Position numbers and translations under genes: made by a program. A DNA stretch of 40,305 nt from an uncultured Verrucomicrobia subdivision 3 bacterium (GTDB taxonomy: Bacteria; Verrucomicrobiota; Verrucomicrobiia; Limisphaerales; UBA11358): contig CAITTG010000129.1 of NCBI GenBank assembly GCA_903895255.1, positions 1 through 40,305 on the forward strand, given 5' to 3'. The stretch's first letter is position 1. Every line of letters starts with the position of its first letter. The notes under the pieces were generated by a model. That model was not told where the DNA came from, searched no databases, and worked only from the letters and a program-made list of their open reading frames with translations. Shown here piece by piece: positions 1 to 8,506 of this stretch.

Positions 1-19
1 GGGGGAAACGTGGCCAACT

Positions 20-316
20 GGCACACCAAATGGTTTCCGATCAAAAGCGGACCGGCCCCTTACTACGCCTCCCGTTTTTATCTGCGTCCATCTGCGTCCA
101 TCTGCGGTTGAAATGAATTGTTCCGGCTTAGCCGGAGTCATTGAATTGAAAAAGGCTTTAACCGCAGATCAACGCAGATGAACGCAGATGGGCAAAGGCG
201 GAAAACGAAAAAGAATGGCGCACCAAATGGTTTTCGATCCATCGCGGGCCAAACCTTTGGGAACCTTATCGTTTTTATCTGCGTTGATCTGCGGTTGAAA
301 TGAATTGTTCCGGCTT
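20..316. repeat. Cluster of direct and inverted ATCTGCG-type repeat modules
   Basis: Two direct copies of a module of about 100 nt lie at 20-130 and 217-316. Each begins CACCAAATGGTTT, has a more variable middle, then continues CGTTTTTATCTGCGT and ends TGCGGTTGAAATGAATTG followed by TTCCGGCTTA. Between them, 160-213 is an inverted version (AACCGCAGATCAACGCAGAT and onward). The first copy has an internal tandem (TCTGCGTCCA twice); the second has fewer units. A short perfect palindrome TCCGGC-TTA-GCCGGA sits at 122-136. No ORF in the stretch looks real. The modules look like dispersed intergenic repeats; their function is unknown. Confidence 0.8.
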
Positions 317-317
317 A

Positions 318-505
318 GAGCCTGTCTGAAAATTGAAAAGGGCCCTGCGGCAAAAGACCTGCCGCCCGGAGGGTTTTCGCGGCAAGGCCGGTCTGGCGGC
401 GTTGCTCCTCGCTTACAGACCCATAAAGGGTATGCGCGCTCGTCGCGCCTTGCCAGACCGGCCTTTCCTCGAAAACAGGACCCTTTTGAATTTTCAGACA
501 GGCTC
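318..505. repeat. Large nested palindromic repeat element (copy 1)
   Basis: Outer arms 318-347 and 476-505 are inverted copies matching at 28 of 30 positions. Inner arms 384-397 and 452-465 (AAGGCCGGTCTGGC and its complement) match perfectly. The centre at 410-435 holds a small hairpin, ACCC-ATAAA-GGGT. The same 26-nt centre recurs, inverted and at 23 of 26 positions, in the element at 40236-40305. The structure abuts the stop codon of the minus-strand peroxiredoxin, so in that direction it could serve as a 3' hairpin. Short ORFs called across it in several frames do not resemble proteins. Confidence 0.85.
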
Positions 506-1018
506 TTACTTTTTCAACCCCTCAATCGCCTCTTTCATCTCCACAAAATGCGTCGCCGGGCTCATGGCGTTGGTCACATGAACGATTTTGCCGTCCAGCC
601 CGATCAGAAAACTCACCCGCTTGGACATCCCCAGGAGCGGCATTTTGGTGTCATAAGCCGCCACAATTTTTCCATCCGGATCGGCCACCAGAGTGAAATT
701 CAATTTGTACTCGTCGGCAAACTTCCGATGCTCCGCCACCGTGTCCCGGCTGACCCCGACGACCACCACGTTGTTCGTCTGCAATTCCCCGGTGCGATCA
801 CGAAATCCGCACGCTTCCTTCGTACAGCCCCCCGTGAAATCCTTGGGATAAAAATACAGCAACACCACTTTTTTACCGACCAGATCGGCTAGGTTAAAAT
901 CTTTGCCATCCTGATCCTGGCCCGTGAACAACGGCGCGGTGTCGCCCGCCTTGGGCATGTCGGCAAATCCAGTCCAGGTAAACATAAGTAACAGGGCGAA
1001 CAGACTTTTAAATTTCAT
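506..1018 (-). CDS. Exported Bcp/AhpC-type thioredoxin-dependent peroxiredoxin
   Basis: A 170-residue thiol peroxidase of the Bcp (PrxQ) group, which reduces hydroperoxides at the expense of thioredoxin-like partners. The conserved block YPKDFTGGCTKEAC gives the PxxxTxxC active site with peroxidatic Cys65 and a probable resolving Cys70 five residues later, as in two-cysteine Bcp enzymes. The usual Pro of TPGC is Gly here. I chose the ATG at 1018 because residues 1-19 (MKFKSLFALLLMFTWTGFA) form a clean signal peptide; an upstream ATG at 1060 would bury it. The mature enzyme should act in the periplasm or cell envelope, unlike cytosolic E. coli Bcp. It is transcribed away from the HAD-Nudix gene, toward the palindromic repeat. 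Confidence 0.88.
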   Translation of the reverse strand: MKFKSLFALLLMFTWTGFADMPKAGDTAPLFTGQDQDGKDFNLADLVGKKVVLLYFYPKDFTGGCTKEACGFRDRTGELQTNNVVVVGVSRDTVAEHRKFADEYKLNFTLVADPDGKIVAAYDTKMPLLGMSKRVSFLIGLDGKIVHVTNAMSPATHFVEMKEAIEGLKK

Positions 1019-1178
1019 AAGGTTGTTGACGAAAAACGTCACAGCTTGATCTTCGCTCATAATTTAGAAATGCCAAATTATTTTTATCCCTCAACGAATC
1101 CGCTTCCCCGATGGTTAACAATTCGCCGGCCCAACAAAAATCTTCGCGCCCCGCCCATTTATCAGTTACTGTCTCCCC

Positions 1179-2261
1179 GTGATTCGCAACATCATTTTTG
1201 ACTGGTCGGGTACCTTGGTCGACGATCTGCCCGCCGTCCTGCAGGCCTCCAATTATGTCCTGACCCAGGCGGGCCGGCCGCCGATGAGTCTCGAGCAGTT
1301 CCGCGCTGAATTCACGCTGCCCTTTAAAAAATTCTACGACCGCCATCTGCCTGACGTTGCCATGCCCCAGCTCGAAGAATGGTTCCACGGGGAGTTCAAG
1401 CGCGCCCAGAGTTCCGTGGTGGAACTGCCCTACGCCCGCGAGTTTCTCGAGTTCTGCCGCCGCCAGAAAATCCGCACTTTCCTCCTCAGCGCCGCCCATC
1501 CCACGCATTATGCCGCCCACTGCCTCGTCACCGGGTTTGATGCTTATATTGACATCGCCTACACCGGGGTGGGGGATAAACGCCAGAAAATCCACGAGAT
1601 CCTTGCGACCAACCATCTCGACCCCGCCGAAACCCTCTTCATTGGCGACATGGAGCACGACATCGAAACCGCCAAACACGGCGGCGTGCATTCCGTGGCC
1701 GTGCTAACGGGTTATAACACCTTGAACCAGCTCCGCCGTGCCAGCCCCGATCTGATTGTCGAACACCTGGGTGAATTGCGCCGCACGCTCGAAGCCAACG
1801 GGCTGGACCTGCATCCGGCCGTCGAGAAATTTGAGTCCACCCATCCGCCCCTGGCCACCGTGGGCGCCCTGATCTTCAACCACGCCGGCGACGTCCTCAT
1901 GATTCGCACGGACAAATGGTCCGGCCTTTGGGGCATTCCCGGCGGGAAAATCAAATGGGGCGAAACCTCTGAGGCCGCCCTGCGCCGGGAAATCAAGGAG
2001 GAAACCGCCCTGACGATTGACCGCATCCAGTTCGTGCTCGTGCAGGATTGCATTCATTCGCCGGAGTTTTATCGCGAGGCGCATTTTGTGCTCTTAAATT
2101 ACACCTGTGTTTGCGTGGACCAGCAGCCCCGCGTCAAACTCAACGAGGAGGCCCGCGAGTTCCGCTGGCTCGCGCCCGCCGCCGCGCTGGATTTGGCGCT
2201 GAACACCCCCACGCGCATCCTCTTGGAAGCGGTGCTAACCAATCTCCCCGGAGTCAAATAA
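1179..2261 (+). CDS. HAD-like phosphatase fused to a Nudix hydrolase
   Basis: A 360-residue two-domain protein. Residues 1-200 are a HAD superfamily hydrolase of the phosphoglycolate-phosphatase type: motif I DWSGT (Asp8), Ser104 as motif II, a lysine near 134-137 and motif IV GDMEHD (156-161). Residues 225-345 are a Nudix domain with a nearly complete Nudix box (Gly256, Glu262, REIKEE 270-275). Motif I has Ser10 where most HAD phosphatases have the general acid/base Asp, so HAD catalysis may be altered. The GTG at 1179 puts motif I at residue 8, as is normal. Substrates cannot be read from sequence; nucleotide or sugar-phosphate house-cleaning is plausible. folB follows 12 nt downstream. Confidence 0.85.
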   Translation: MIRNIIFDWSGTLVDDLPAVLQASNYVLTQAGRPPMSLEQFRAEFTLPFKKFYDRHLPDVAMPQLEEWFHGEFKRAQSSVVELPYAREFLEFCRRQKIRTFLLSAAHPTHYAAHCLVTGFDAYIDIAYTGVGDKRQKIHEILATNHLDPAETLFIGDMEHDIETAKHGGVHSVAVLTGYNTLNQLRRASPDLIVEHLGELRRTLEANGLDLHPAVEKFESTHPPLATVGALIFNHAGDVLMIRTDKWSGLWGIPGGKIKWGETSEAALRREIKEETALTIDRIQFVLVQDCIHSPEFYREAHFVLLNYTCVCVDQQPRVKLNEEAREFRWLAPAAALDLALNTPTRILLEAVLTNLPGVK

Positions 2262-2273
2262 CCACCCACTACC

Positions 2274-2624
2274 ATGGCCAAAATCACCGTCGTCGATCTC
2301 GAAGTCTTCTACCGAGTGGGCGTGCCCGATGAGGAACGCGCCCAACCCCAGCGCCTGCTGCTGACGGTCGAAATGACCGCCGACTTCACCGCCGCCGCCC
2401 GCACCGACAGTATTGCCGACACCGTGGATTATTTCGCCGTCAGCCAGCGGCTGTTAACCTACGGTGAGGGACGCAGTTGGAAGCTCATCGAGAAACTCGC
2501 CGCCGACCTGGCCGACCTTATCCTTGCCGAATTCAAGCCTGCCGCCGTCACCATCGAAGTCAAAAAATTTCCCATCCCCCAATCCCGCCTCGTCTCCGTC
2601 AGCCTGACCCGCACCCAACCGTAA
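2274..2624 (+). CDS. folB: Dihydroneopterin aldolase
   Basis: A 116-residue FolB-family protein, the usual length. It converts 7,8-dihydroneopterin to 6-hydroxymethyl-7,8-dihydropterin and glycolaldehyde in folate synthesis, normally as a cytosolic octamer. Family features visible are GVPDEERAQPQ near residues 16-26 with the conserved Glu, DTVDY around 50 with the conserved Tyr, a KLIEKLA helix near 74, and the C-terminal EVKKFPIP strand with the conserved Lys. It starts 12 nt after the HAD-Nudix gene and is probably co-transcribed with it. That partner may supply a pterin-pathway phosphatase step, since dihydroneopterin triphosphate must lose phosphates before FolB; this is inference from adjacency and the Nudix domain only. 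Confidence 0.9.
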   Translation: MAKITVVDLEVFYRVGVPDEERAQPQRLLLTVEMTADFTAAARTDSIADTVDYFAVSQRLLTYGEGRSWKLIEKLAADLADLILAEFKPAAVTIEVKKFPIPQSRLVSVSLTRTQP

Positions 2625-2878
2625 CGCACCGGAGCTGAAGGCGGAGTGCGACCGTCGCGGCCGCGCGAATTAAAGCAAGCCCCCCGGGCGCAGCCATGAC
2701 CAAAGTCTCGCTCCGTCCACATCGAGCCCAAACCACCATTGACGCTTATAAATATCCCCATCCATACTTATCGGGGGATGCACCCGCGCTTCACCCTCAG
2801 ATGTTCATACGAGGCAGCCAATCCGCCTTTTTTCTGGTGATTTCCCATTTTTTGGCAACAATGCGGGCAACCAATCAC

Positions 2879-5668
2879 ATGCAACCGCCATCCCTTTGCT
2901 CCATTTCGCCGGTGCGCTTTCCCTTTACCCGCCCGATGCTTTGCCTGGCCGCACTCCTCGCGCTGCCGCTCGGCTGGCTGTCCCCGGCCTGCGCTCAATC
3001 CGCCACCGAACCCGCCGGTCTCCTCACCTGGCCCGCGCCCACCCGCGACAACCATCCCTGGACCCGCTGGTGGTGGATGGGCAGTGCCGTCGATAAAACC
3101 AATCTCACCCACCAGCTCGAACTCTTCCAAGCCGCCGGCATCGGTGGCGTCGAAATTTGCCCCATTTACGGCGCGCATGGTTACGAGAACCAATTCATCC
3201 AATACCTCTCTCCCCCCTGGATGGACATGCTGGCCCACACCACCAGCGAAGCCAGCCGCCTCGGCCTGGGCGTGGACCTCACCACCGGCACCGGCTGGCC
3301 CTTCGGCGGCGAGCGTGTCACCCCCGCCATGGCCTCCAGTGGGGCCAATAAACGCCAGTTCACCGTCGCCGGCGGAGCCACGCTCACGGAGTCTTTTCCC
3401 AAAGGCCGCCTGCAAGTCCTCATGGCCTATGGCGCCGATGGCACCCAGCTTGATCTCACCGCCAAAGTCACCGACGGCCACCTCGATTGGACCGCTCCCC
3501 CCGGCACCTGGCAACTCTACGGAATTTGGGAAACCGGCCCGGTCCAAAAGGTCAAACGCGCCGCGCCCGGGGCGGTGGGCAATGTCCTGGATCCCTTTTC
3601 CCCGTCCGCCATGGATGCCTACCTGGCCGATTTTGATGTTCATTTCGAAGCCTACCACGGCGCCATGCCCCGCTCGGAATTTCATGATTCCTACGAATAT
3701 TACAACGCCGACTGGACGCCGGCCTTCCTGACCGAATTCGCCCAGCGCCGGGGTTATGACCTCCGCACTCAATTGCCCGCCTTCTTCGGTGAAGGGCCGG
3801 CCGACACCGTCACGCGCGTCCGCAGCGATTACCGCGAGACCCTCGCCGACTTGCACCTCGCCTATATTGAACATTGGACCGCCTGGTCCCATGGCCACGG
3901 CAGCCTGAGCCGCGACCAGGCCCACGGCTCGCCCGCCAACCTGATCGACGTCTATGCCGCATCCGACATTCCTGAAACCGAAATGATGCCCTTCGGTGGC
4001 CAGGGGCCCACCAACTATCCCCTGAACAAATTTTCCTCGTCGGCCGCGCGCGTCAAAGGCACGACACTTGCCTCCTCCGAATCCTTCACCTGGCTGACCG
4101 AGCATTTTCAAGCCCCGCTCTCGCTGGTCAAATCCGCCGCTGACTATCTCTTCCTCACCGGCGTGAACCACATCTTCTTCCATGGCATTCCCTATTCGCC
4201 TGTGGCTGCCCCCTGGCCAGGCTGGCAATTTTACGCTGCCGTCAATTTCGGTCCCTACGGCGGGCTCTGGCATGACCTGCCGGACTTCAACGCCTACGTC
4301 ACCCGCTGTCAGTCCGTCTTGCAGTCTGGGCATCCGGCTAATGACGTGCTGGTTTACTACAATATTTTCGACACCCTGGACCAGCCGGGCAAAACTTCCG
4401 ATGACGCGCTCATTCAGAGTCCTTTGCCCGCCAGTCTCAACGAAACCGCCGAACTGCTGCTCAAACGCGGCTACGGGTTTGACTACATCTCAGATCGTTT
4501 CCTGCAAACCGCCGATGCCGTGGGCGGCAAAATCAGCGTCGGCGGCCTGCCGGCCCGGGTCGTCCTTGTGCCGCCGTGCCGCTTGATGCCGGTGGCGACT
4601 CTGGAAAAACTGCTCTCGCTGGCGGGGCAGGGAGCGACCATTCTGTTTGTTAAGCAACTTCCCAGTGACGTTCCTGGCCTGGGTGACCTGGTTGCCCGGC
4701 AGGCAAAATTCAGGGCTTTGCTCGCGAAAATAAATCTTACCCCCACCAGCACCCCAGGCGTTCAAGTGGCGTCGGCGGGAGCGGGCACCATCCTCGTCGG
4801 ACCGGACGCCGATGTGCTGCTGAACCAAGCGGGCGTGCTCCGCGAACCCATGGTGGACCAGGGCATCTGGTTCGTGCGCCGTACCAGCCCCGTGGGCTTG
4901 AACTATTTCATCGCCAATCGGGGTGACCAACCCGTGGACCAATGGGTCACCCTCGGTTGCTCCGCCAAATCCGCCGTGTTGCTCGACCCGCGATTTGCCG
5001 ATCATGCCGGCCTGGCCACCCTGCGCCAGGTCCCGGAACTGGGCACCCAAATCTACCTGCAACTCCTCCCCGGCGAATCCCGCATCCTGCGCACGGCTTA
5101 CAATGATGCCGTGACCGGGCCCGCGTGGTCCAACACCGCCGCCGCCGGTCCCGCCCAACCCCTCACCGGCACCTGGGATGTCCACTTTGTGGACGGCGGA
5201 CCCGTCCTGCCCGCCGCCTTCACCACCAGCACCCTCGGCTCCTGGACCGACCAGGCCGACCCCGAGGCCAAACGCTTTGCCGGCACCGCCCTTTACACGT
5301 TCGACTTTGACCAACCCGCCGGCGACGCCGCCGACTGGATCCTCAACCTCGGCCGCGTTGCCGAAGCCGCCCGGGTGATCATTAATGGCCAGGACGTCGG
5401 CCACCTTTTCGCCGGCCCCTGGCAGGTCGCCATCGGCAAATACCTGCACCCCGGCAAAAACCGGCTTGAAATCGAAGTCACCAATCTCGGCGCCAACCGC
5501 GTGCACGACCTCGACGTCCGGAAAGTGAACTGGAAATACTTCTACGACGCCAACATGGCCACCCGCGGTCGCGGCCGCATCCTCGACGCCACCGACTGGC
5601 CCCTCCGCGACTCCGGCCTCCTTGGCCCCGTCACCCTCCAACCCGTCAAACCCCTGGCGCTGCCTTAA
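2879..5668 (+). CDS. Exported GH106-like alpha-L-rhamnosidase family glycosidase
   Basis: A large (929-residue) secreted glycoside hydrolase. The N-terminal catalytic part shows the GH106 signature around residues 62-82 (TRWWWMGSAVDKTN, then GIGGVEICPIYG) and LTTGTGWPFGGE further on; SEFHDSYEY and SSESFTW are probable catalytic-barrel segments. The last 180 or so residues form a galactose-binding-like beta-sandwich (WILNLGRVAEAARVIINGQ, then NRLEIEVTNLGANR) typical of the family. I chose ATG 2879 because a signal peptide follows (hydrophobic 20-38, cleavage near ACA-QS); an ATG at 2696 would add 61 unlikely residues, and ATGs at 2861 and 2936 remain possible. It should remove terminal L-rhamnose from plant or microbial polysaccharides. 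It stands alone, after about 250 bp without a recognisable gene. Confidence 0.85.
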   Translation: MQPPSLCSISPVRFPFTRPMLCLAALLALPLGWLSPACAQSATEPAGLLTWPAPTRDNHPWTRWWWMGSAVDKTNLTHQLELFQAAGIGGVEICPIYGAHGYENQFIQYLSPPWMDMLAHTTSEASRLGLGVDLTTGTGWPFGGERVTPAMASSGANKRQFTVAGGATLTESFPKGRLQVLMAYGADGTQLDLTAKVTDGHLDWTAPPGTWQLYGIWETGPVQKVKRAAPGAVGNVLDPFSPSAMDAYLADFDVHFEAYHGAMPRSEFHDSYEYYNADWTPAFLTEFAQRRGYDLRTQLPAFFGEGPADTVTRVRSDYRETLADLHLAYIEHWTAWSHGHGSLSRDQAHGSPANLIDVYAASDIPETEMMPFGGQGPTNYPLNKFSSSAARVKGTTLASSESFTWLTEHFQAPLSLVKSAADYLFLTGVNHIFFHGIPYSPVAAPWPGWQFYAAVNFGPYGGLWHDLPDFNAYVTRCQSVLQSGHPANDVLVYYNIFDTLDQPGKTSDDALIQSPLPASLNETAELLLKRGYGFDYISDRFLQTADAVGGKISVGGLPARVVLVPPCRLMPVATLEKLLSLAGQGATILFVKQLPSDVPGLGDLVARQAKFRALLAKINLTPTSTPGVQVASAGAGTILVGPDADVLLNQAGVLREPMVDQGIWFVRRTSPVGLNYFIANRGDQPVDQWVTLGCSAKSAVLLDPRFADHAGLATLRQVPELGTQIYLQLLPGESRILRTAYNDAVTGPAWSNTAAAGPAQPLTGTWDVHFVDGGPVLPAAFTTSTLGSWTDQADPEAKRFAGTALYTFDFDQPAGDAADWILNLGRVAEAARVIINGQDVGHLFAGPWQVAIGKYLHPGKNRLEIEVTNLGANRVHDLDVRKVNWKYFYDANMATRGRGRILDATDWPLRDSGLLGPVTLQPVKPLALP

Positions 5669-5797
5669 GCTTGCCCAGGGGTGGCGGGCGTGGCGCCATC
5701 GAGCCGGTTGCCAGGAGCATCCCCTGCACATGAGGAGCGGTCCGCCGGGTTGCGGCCGACTGGCTGCGGCTGCGTCGCGGAAGCTGCATTGAATTGC

Positions 5798-5827
5798 TTG
5801 CTACGGAGGGGGAAAGTTGCATATTAT
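5798..5827 (+). promoter_or_regulatory. Possible promoter upstream of the tRNA gene
   Basis: TTGCTA (5798-5803) is followed after 18 nt by TATTAT (5822-5827), a weak match to a sigma-70 promoter about 75 nt upstream of the tRNA. Between it and the tRNA lies a small hairpin, AGCTTCG-gcgggg-CGAAGCT, at 5873-5892. The call rests only on consensus similarity and position. Confidence 0.28.
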
Positions 5828-5900
5828 ATTCCGACGTTTCGCCGGTTGACGGGTTCCATAGGCGGGAACCCCAGCTTCGGCGGGGCGAAGCTTTGGTGAT

Positions 5901-5975
<75 letters not shown>

Positions 5976-6002
5976 AATTTGATGCATAAATTCAATCATC
6001 GC

Positions 6003-6030
6003 TTGACATTATCCGGCCAGCGGCTTAACT
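6003..6030 (+). promoter_or_regulatory. Candidate sigma-70 promoter for the mre operon
   Basis: A perfect TTGACA at 6003-6008 is followed after 16 nt by TTAACT (6025-6030), which matches the -10 consensus at 3 of 6 positions. It lies in the 74-nt gap between the tRNA and the mreB ATG at 6050, leaving a leader of roughly 12-15 nt. Confidence 0.45.
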
Positions 6031-6049
6031 GGTCGCGTTAGGTATATTC

Positions 6050-7078
6050 ATGTTTGCGCAATTCAAAAGCCTGTTCTCCAACGATATTGGGATAGACCTG
6101 GGCACAGCCAATTCCCTTGTTTATGTGCGGGACCGTGGAATCGTCCTGCGCGAACCTTCCGTGGTGGCCATTCAAGCGGGCACGACCAATGTGTTGGCCG
6201 TGGGTGACGAAGCAAAACGCATGCTGGGCCGCACGCCCGGCAACATCGTGGCGATCCGCCCGATGAAGGACGGCGTGATCGCCGACTTCGAAATCACCGA
6301 AGCCATGCTGCGCCACTTCATCCAGAAGGTTCATCATCGGAAATTAATCGCCCCCCGGGTGGTGGTGGCGGTGCCATCAGGCATCACTGAGGTGGAGAAA
6401 CGGGCCGTCAAGGATTCAGCAACGCATGCCGGGGCGCGGGAAGTCTATTTAATTGAGCAACCGATGGCCTCGGCCATTGGCGTGGGACTTCCAGTGCATG
6501 AGCCGGCCGGCAACATGATCGTGGACATCGGCGGGGGGACTTGCGAGATCGCAATCATCTCGCTCGCCGGCATCGTCTTCAGCCGCAGCCTGAGGGTGGG
6601 CGGGGACGAATTTGACGACACGATCGTTGCGCACATGAAACGTGCCTACAACATGATGATAGGTGAACGCACTGCGGAAGAAATCAAGATACGCATTGGC
6701 TCCGCCTCTCCGCTCGAACAGGAAATGACCATGGATGTGAAGGGCCGCGATTTAAGCAGCGGTCTGCCCAAAACCCAGACCATTCGTTCCGAGGAGATCC
6801 GTGAGGCTTTGCAGGAACCGCTTTCGAGCATTCTGGAATCGATTCGACTGACCTTGGAACGTTGTCCCCCCGAACTGGCCTCTGATCTGGTTGATCGCGG
6901 GCTGGTGATGGCGGGTGGCGGCTCCTTGATCCGTGGAATTGACCGGCTGGTGGCCGCGGAGACCGAACTCCCGGTCCATTTGGCCGACGACCCGATGAGC
7001 GCCGTGGCTGAAGGCACCGGCCGAGTGTTGCAGGAAATAGAATTCCTCAAACGGGTGGCCACGAATGCCAAATATTAA
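6050..7078 (+). CDS. mreB: Rod shape-determining actin-like protein MreB
   Basis: A 342-residue bacterial actin, the standard length. It forms membrane-associated ATP-dependent filaments that organise the elongasome for lateral wall synthesis. Visible motifs are phosphate-1 DIGIDLGTANSLVYV (residues 12-26), the connect segment VVVAVPSGITEVEKRAV, phosphate-2 MIVDIGGGTCEIAIISL, adenosine motif MAGGGSLIRGID and the C-terminal GTGRVL. It opens a six-gene co-directional cluster with mreC, mreD, mrdA, rodA and rng, the classical order. The gap to mreC (64 nt) is the only sizeable one and contains an imperfect GC-rich hairpin at about 7107-7133 whose role is unclear. Confidence 0.98.
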   Translation: MFAQFKSLFSNDIGIDLGTANSLVYVRDRGIVLREPSVVAIQAGTTNVLAVGDEAKRMLGRTPGNIVAIRPMKDGVIADFEITEAMLRHFIQKVHHRKLIAPRVVVAVPSGITEVEKRAVKDSATHAGAREVYLIEQPMASAIGVGLPVHEPAGNMIVDIGGGTCEIAIISLAGIVFSRSLRVGGDEFDDTIVAHMKRAYNMMIGERTAEEIKIRIGSASPLEQEMTMDVKGRDLSSGLPKTQTIRSEEIREALQEPLSSILESIRLTLERCPPELASDLVDRGLVMAGGGSLIRGIDRLVAAETELPVHLADDPMSAVAEGTGRVLQEIEFLKRVATNAKY

Positions 7079-7142
7079 TTGATTTCTTGCCTGGGTTCGC
7101 CTGCACGTCGGCGGGAGTAATGTCCCCCGCGACGGTCGCAGG

Positions 7143-7946
7143 ATGTTTAAACAAAAACATTTTCTCGCGCTTGGCGCAGTCACGCTGGCGGCATTGCTTT
7201 TATTAAGCCTGCCCCCGCGCGTTACCGCGCGTCTGAAACTGGCCTTGGGCAGCCTCTTCCTGCCGTTCTCCAGCCTGGCCGCGACCGCCGAACAACTTCC
7301 CGCCGACGTGGCCGACAACGTCCTGCCGCGCCGGGAGTTATTGCAGGAACTGGCCCGTTTGCAGCGGGAGAATCAGGAATTGAAAGTGCGAGCCTTGCAG
7401 GAGGCGACCATGGGGCTGGAGAACGAGCAATTGCGCTATCAGCTACGCTGGCAGCGGCAGGTGGCGTGGAAGATTAAACTGGCGAATGTGGTCATGCGCG
7501 ACCCGGCGAACTGGTGGCGGACGGTGGAGATCGATTTGGGCAGCCAGCAGGGGGTGACGAACAATCTGCCGGTGTTGACCCCGGAGGGGTTGGTGGGGCG
7601 GATTGCGGCGGTCTGGCCAACGCATTCCCAAGTGGTATTGATTGGGGACCCGAACTGCCGGGTGTCAGCGCTGATCGATAATCCGGCGCATGATGTGGGG
7701 GTGGTTAATGCCGCGGGCGCTCTTGACAATACCCTGGCCGACCTGACCTATCTTTCCGGCACGGCGGTGTTGAAGCCGGGCGAGGACGTGGTGACGAGTG
7801 GGTTGGGCGGTATTTTTCCCAAGGGCATTCCCATCGGTCGGATTGTGGATTCGCGGCAGGTGGAATTTGGGCTTTACACCGAGGCGCGCGTTAAATTGGC
7901 GGCCAATCTGGGCACGCTGGAACAAGTGTGGGTGTTATTCCGATGA
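7143..7946 (+). CDS. mreC: Rod shape-determining protein MreC
   Basis: A 267-residue bitopic membrane protein. A short basic N-terminus (MFKQKH) leads into one transmembrane helix (about residues 7-25), then a periplasmic heptad-rich segment near 60-105 (RELLQELARLQRENQELK) and a beta-rich core with the family stretches GSQQGVTNNLPVLTPEGLVGRI and VVTSGLGGIFPKGIPIGRI. MreC scaffolds MreD, PBP2 and RodA in the elongasome. Its stop codon overlaps the mreD start (ATGA at 7943-7946), which implies translational coupling. Confidence 0.95.
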   Translation: MFKQKHFLALGAVTLAALLLLSLPPRVTARLKLALGSLFLPFSSLAATAEQLPADVADNVLPRRELLQELARLQRENQELKVRALQEATMGLENEQLRYQLRWQRQVAWKIKLANVVMRDPANWWRTVEIDLGSQQGVTNNLPVLTPEGLVGRIAAVWPTHSQVVLIGDPNCRVSALIDNPAHDVGVVNAAGALDNTLADLTYLSGTAVLKPGEDVVTSGLGGIFPKGIPIGRIVDSRQVEFGLYTEARVKLAANLGTLEQVWVLFR

Positions 7947-8494
7947 GCACGCAAAACACCCTCATGATTTATGTGGCGGCGTTTCTGGCGGTGTTTGGCC
8001 AGGCGACGTTGCCGGGGCTGCGCGACTGGGTGGGGGCGCAGGTGGATTTGCTGCCGGCTCTGATGGTGTACACGGCGATGTACGCGAGCCTGGTGAATGT
8101 TGGGTTGCTGGCCGTGCTGGGCGGGATGTGGTTTGACTGCCTTTCCGCCAACCCGCTGGGTATCAGCATCCTGCCGCTGTTTTTGACGGGCTGGCTGATT
8201 TTCACGCAGCGGGAGTTGATCTTGCGGGATTTGCCGTTTGCGCAAATTGTGCTGGGGGCTGCGGCCAGCGCGGTGGTCCCTTTGGGAACGGTGTTGATGC
8301 TTTTAAGCGCGGGGAAAGGGTTGTTGCTCGACTGGGGTTCGCTGTGGCAGTGGATGGTGATGGTGGCGGGCGGGGCGGCGGCCACGCCGGTGGTGTTTGC
8401 CGTGTTCAACTGGTTCGACCGGGTGTTTGGCTATCAAGTACGCACGGAAACCAGTTTTCGCGCCGACCGGGAAATCCGGCGCAGTCGTTTATAG
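7943..8494 (+). CDS. mreD: Rod shape-determining membrane protein MreD
   Basis: A polytopic membrane protein of 183 residues with about five hydrophobic helices (roughly 5-25, 35-60, 65-85, 95-125, 130-155). MreD proteins are poorly conserved, so this call leans on size, topology and its place between mreC and mrdA. I placed the start at ATG 7943, whose ATGA overlaps the mreC stop, rather than five codons upstream. The phrase LLAVLGGMWFDCLSANPLGISILPLF resembles the conserved MreD segment; I split it here only as a description of residues 53-78. It modulates MreC-PBP2 interaction in the inner membrane. Confidence 0.85.
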   Translation: MSTQNTLMIYVAAFLAVFGQATLPGLRDWVGAQVDLLPALMVYTAMYASLVNVGLLAVLGGMWFDCLSANPLGISILPLFLTGWLIFTQRELILRDLPFAQIVLGAAASAVVPLGTVLMLLSAGKGLLLDWGSLWQWMVMVAGGAAATPVVFAVFNWFDRVFGYQVRTETSFRADREIRRSRL

Positions 8495-8506
8495 GCACTC
8501 AAGAAC

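Noticed and set aside
76..110. Possible CRISPR-like array of ATCTGCGTCC units
   Set aside because: Units are about 10 nt and contiguous, with no spacers of even length and no cas genes in the window.
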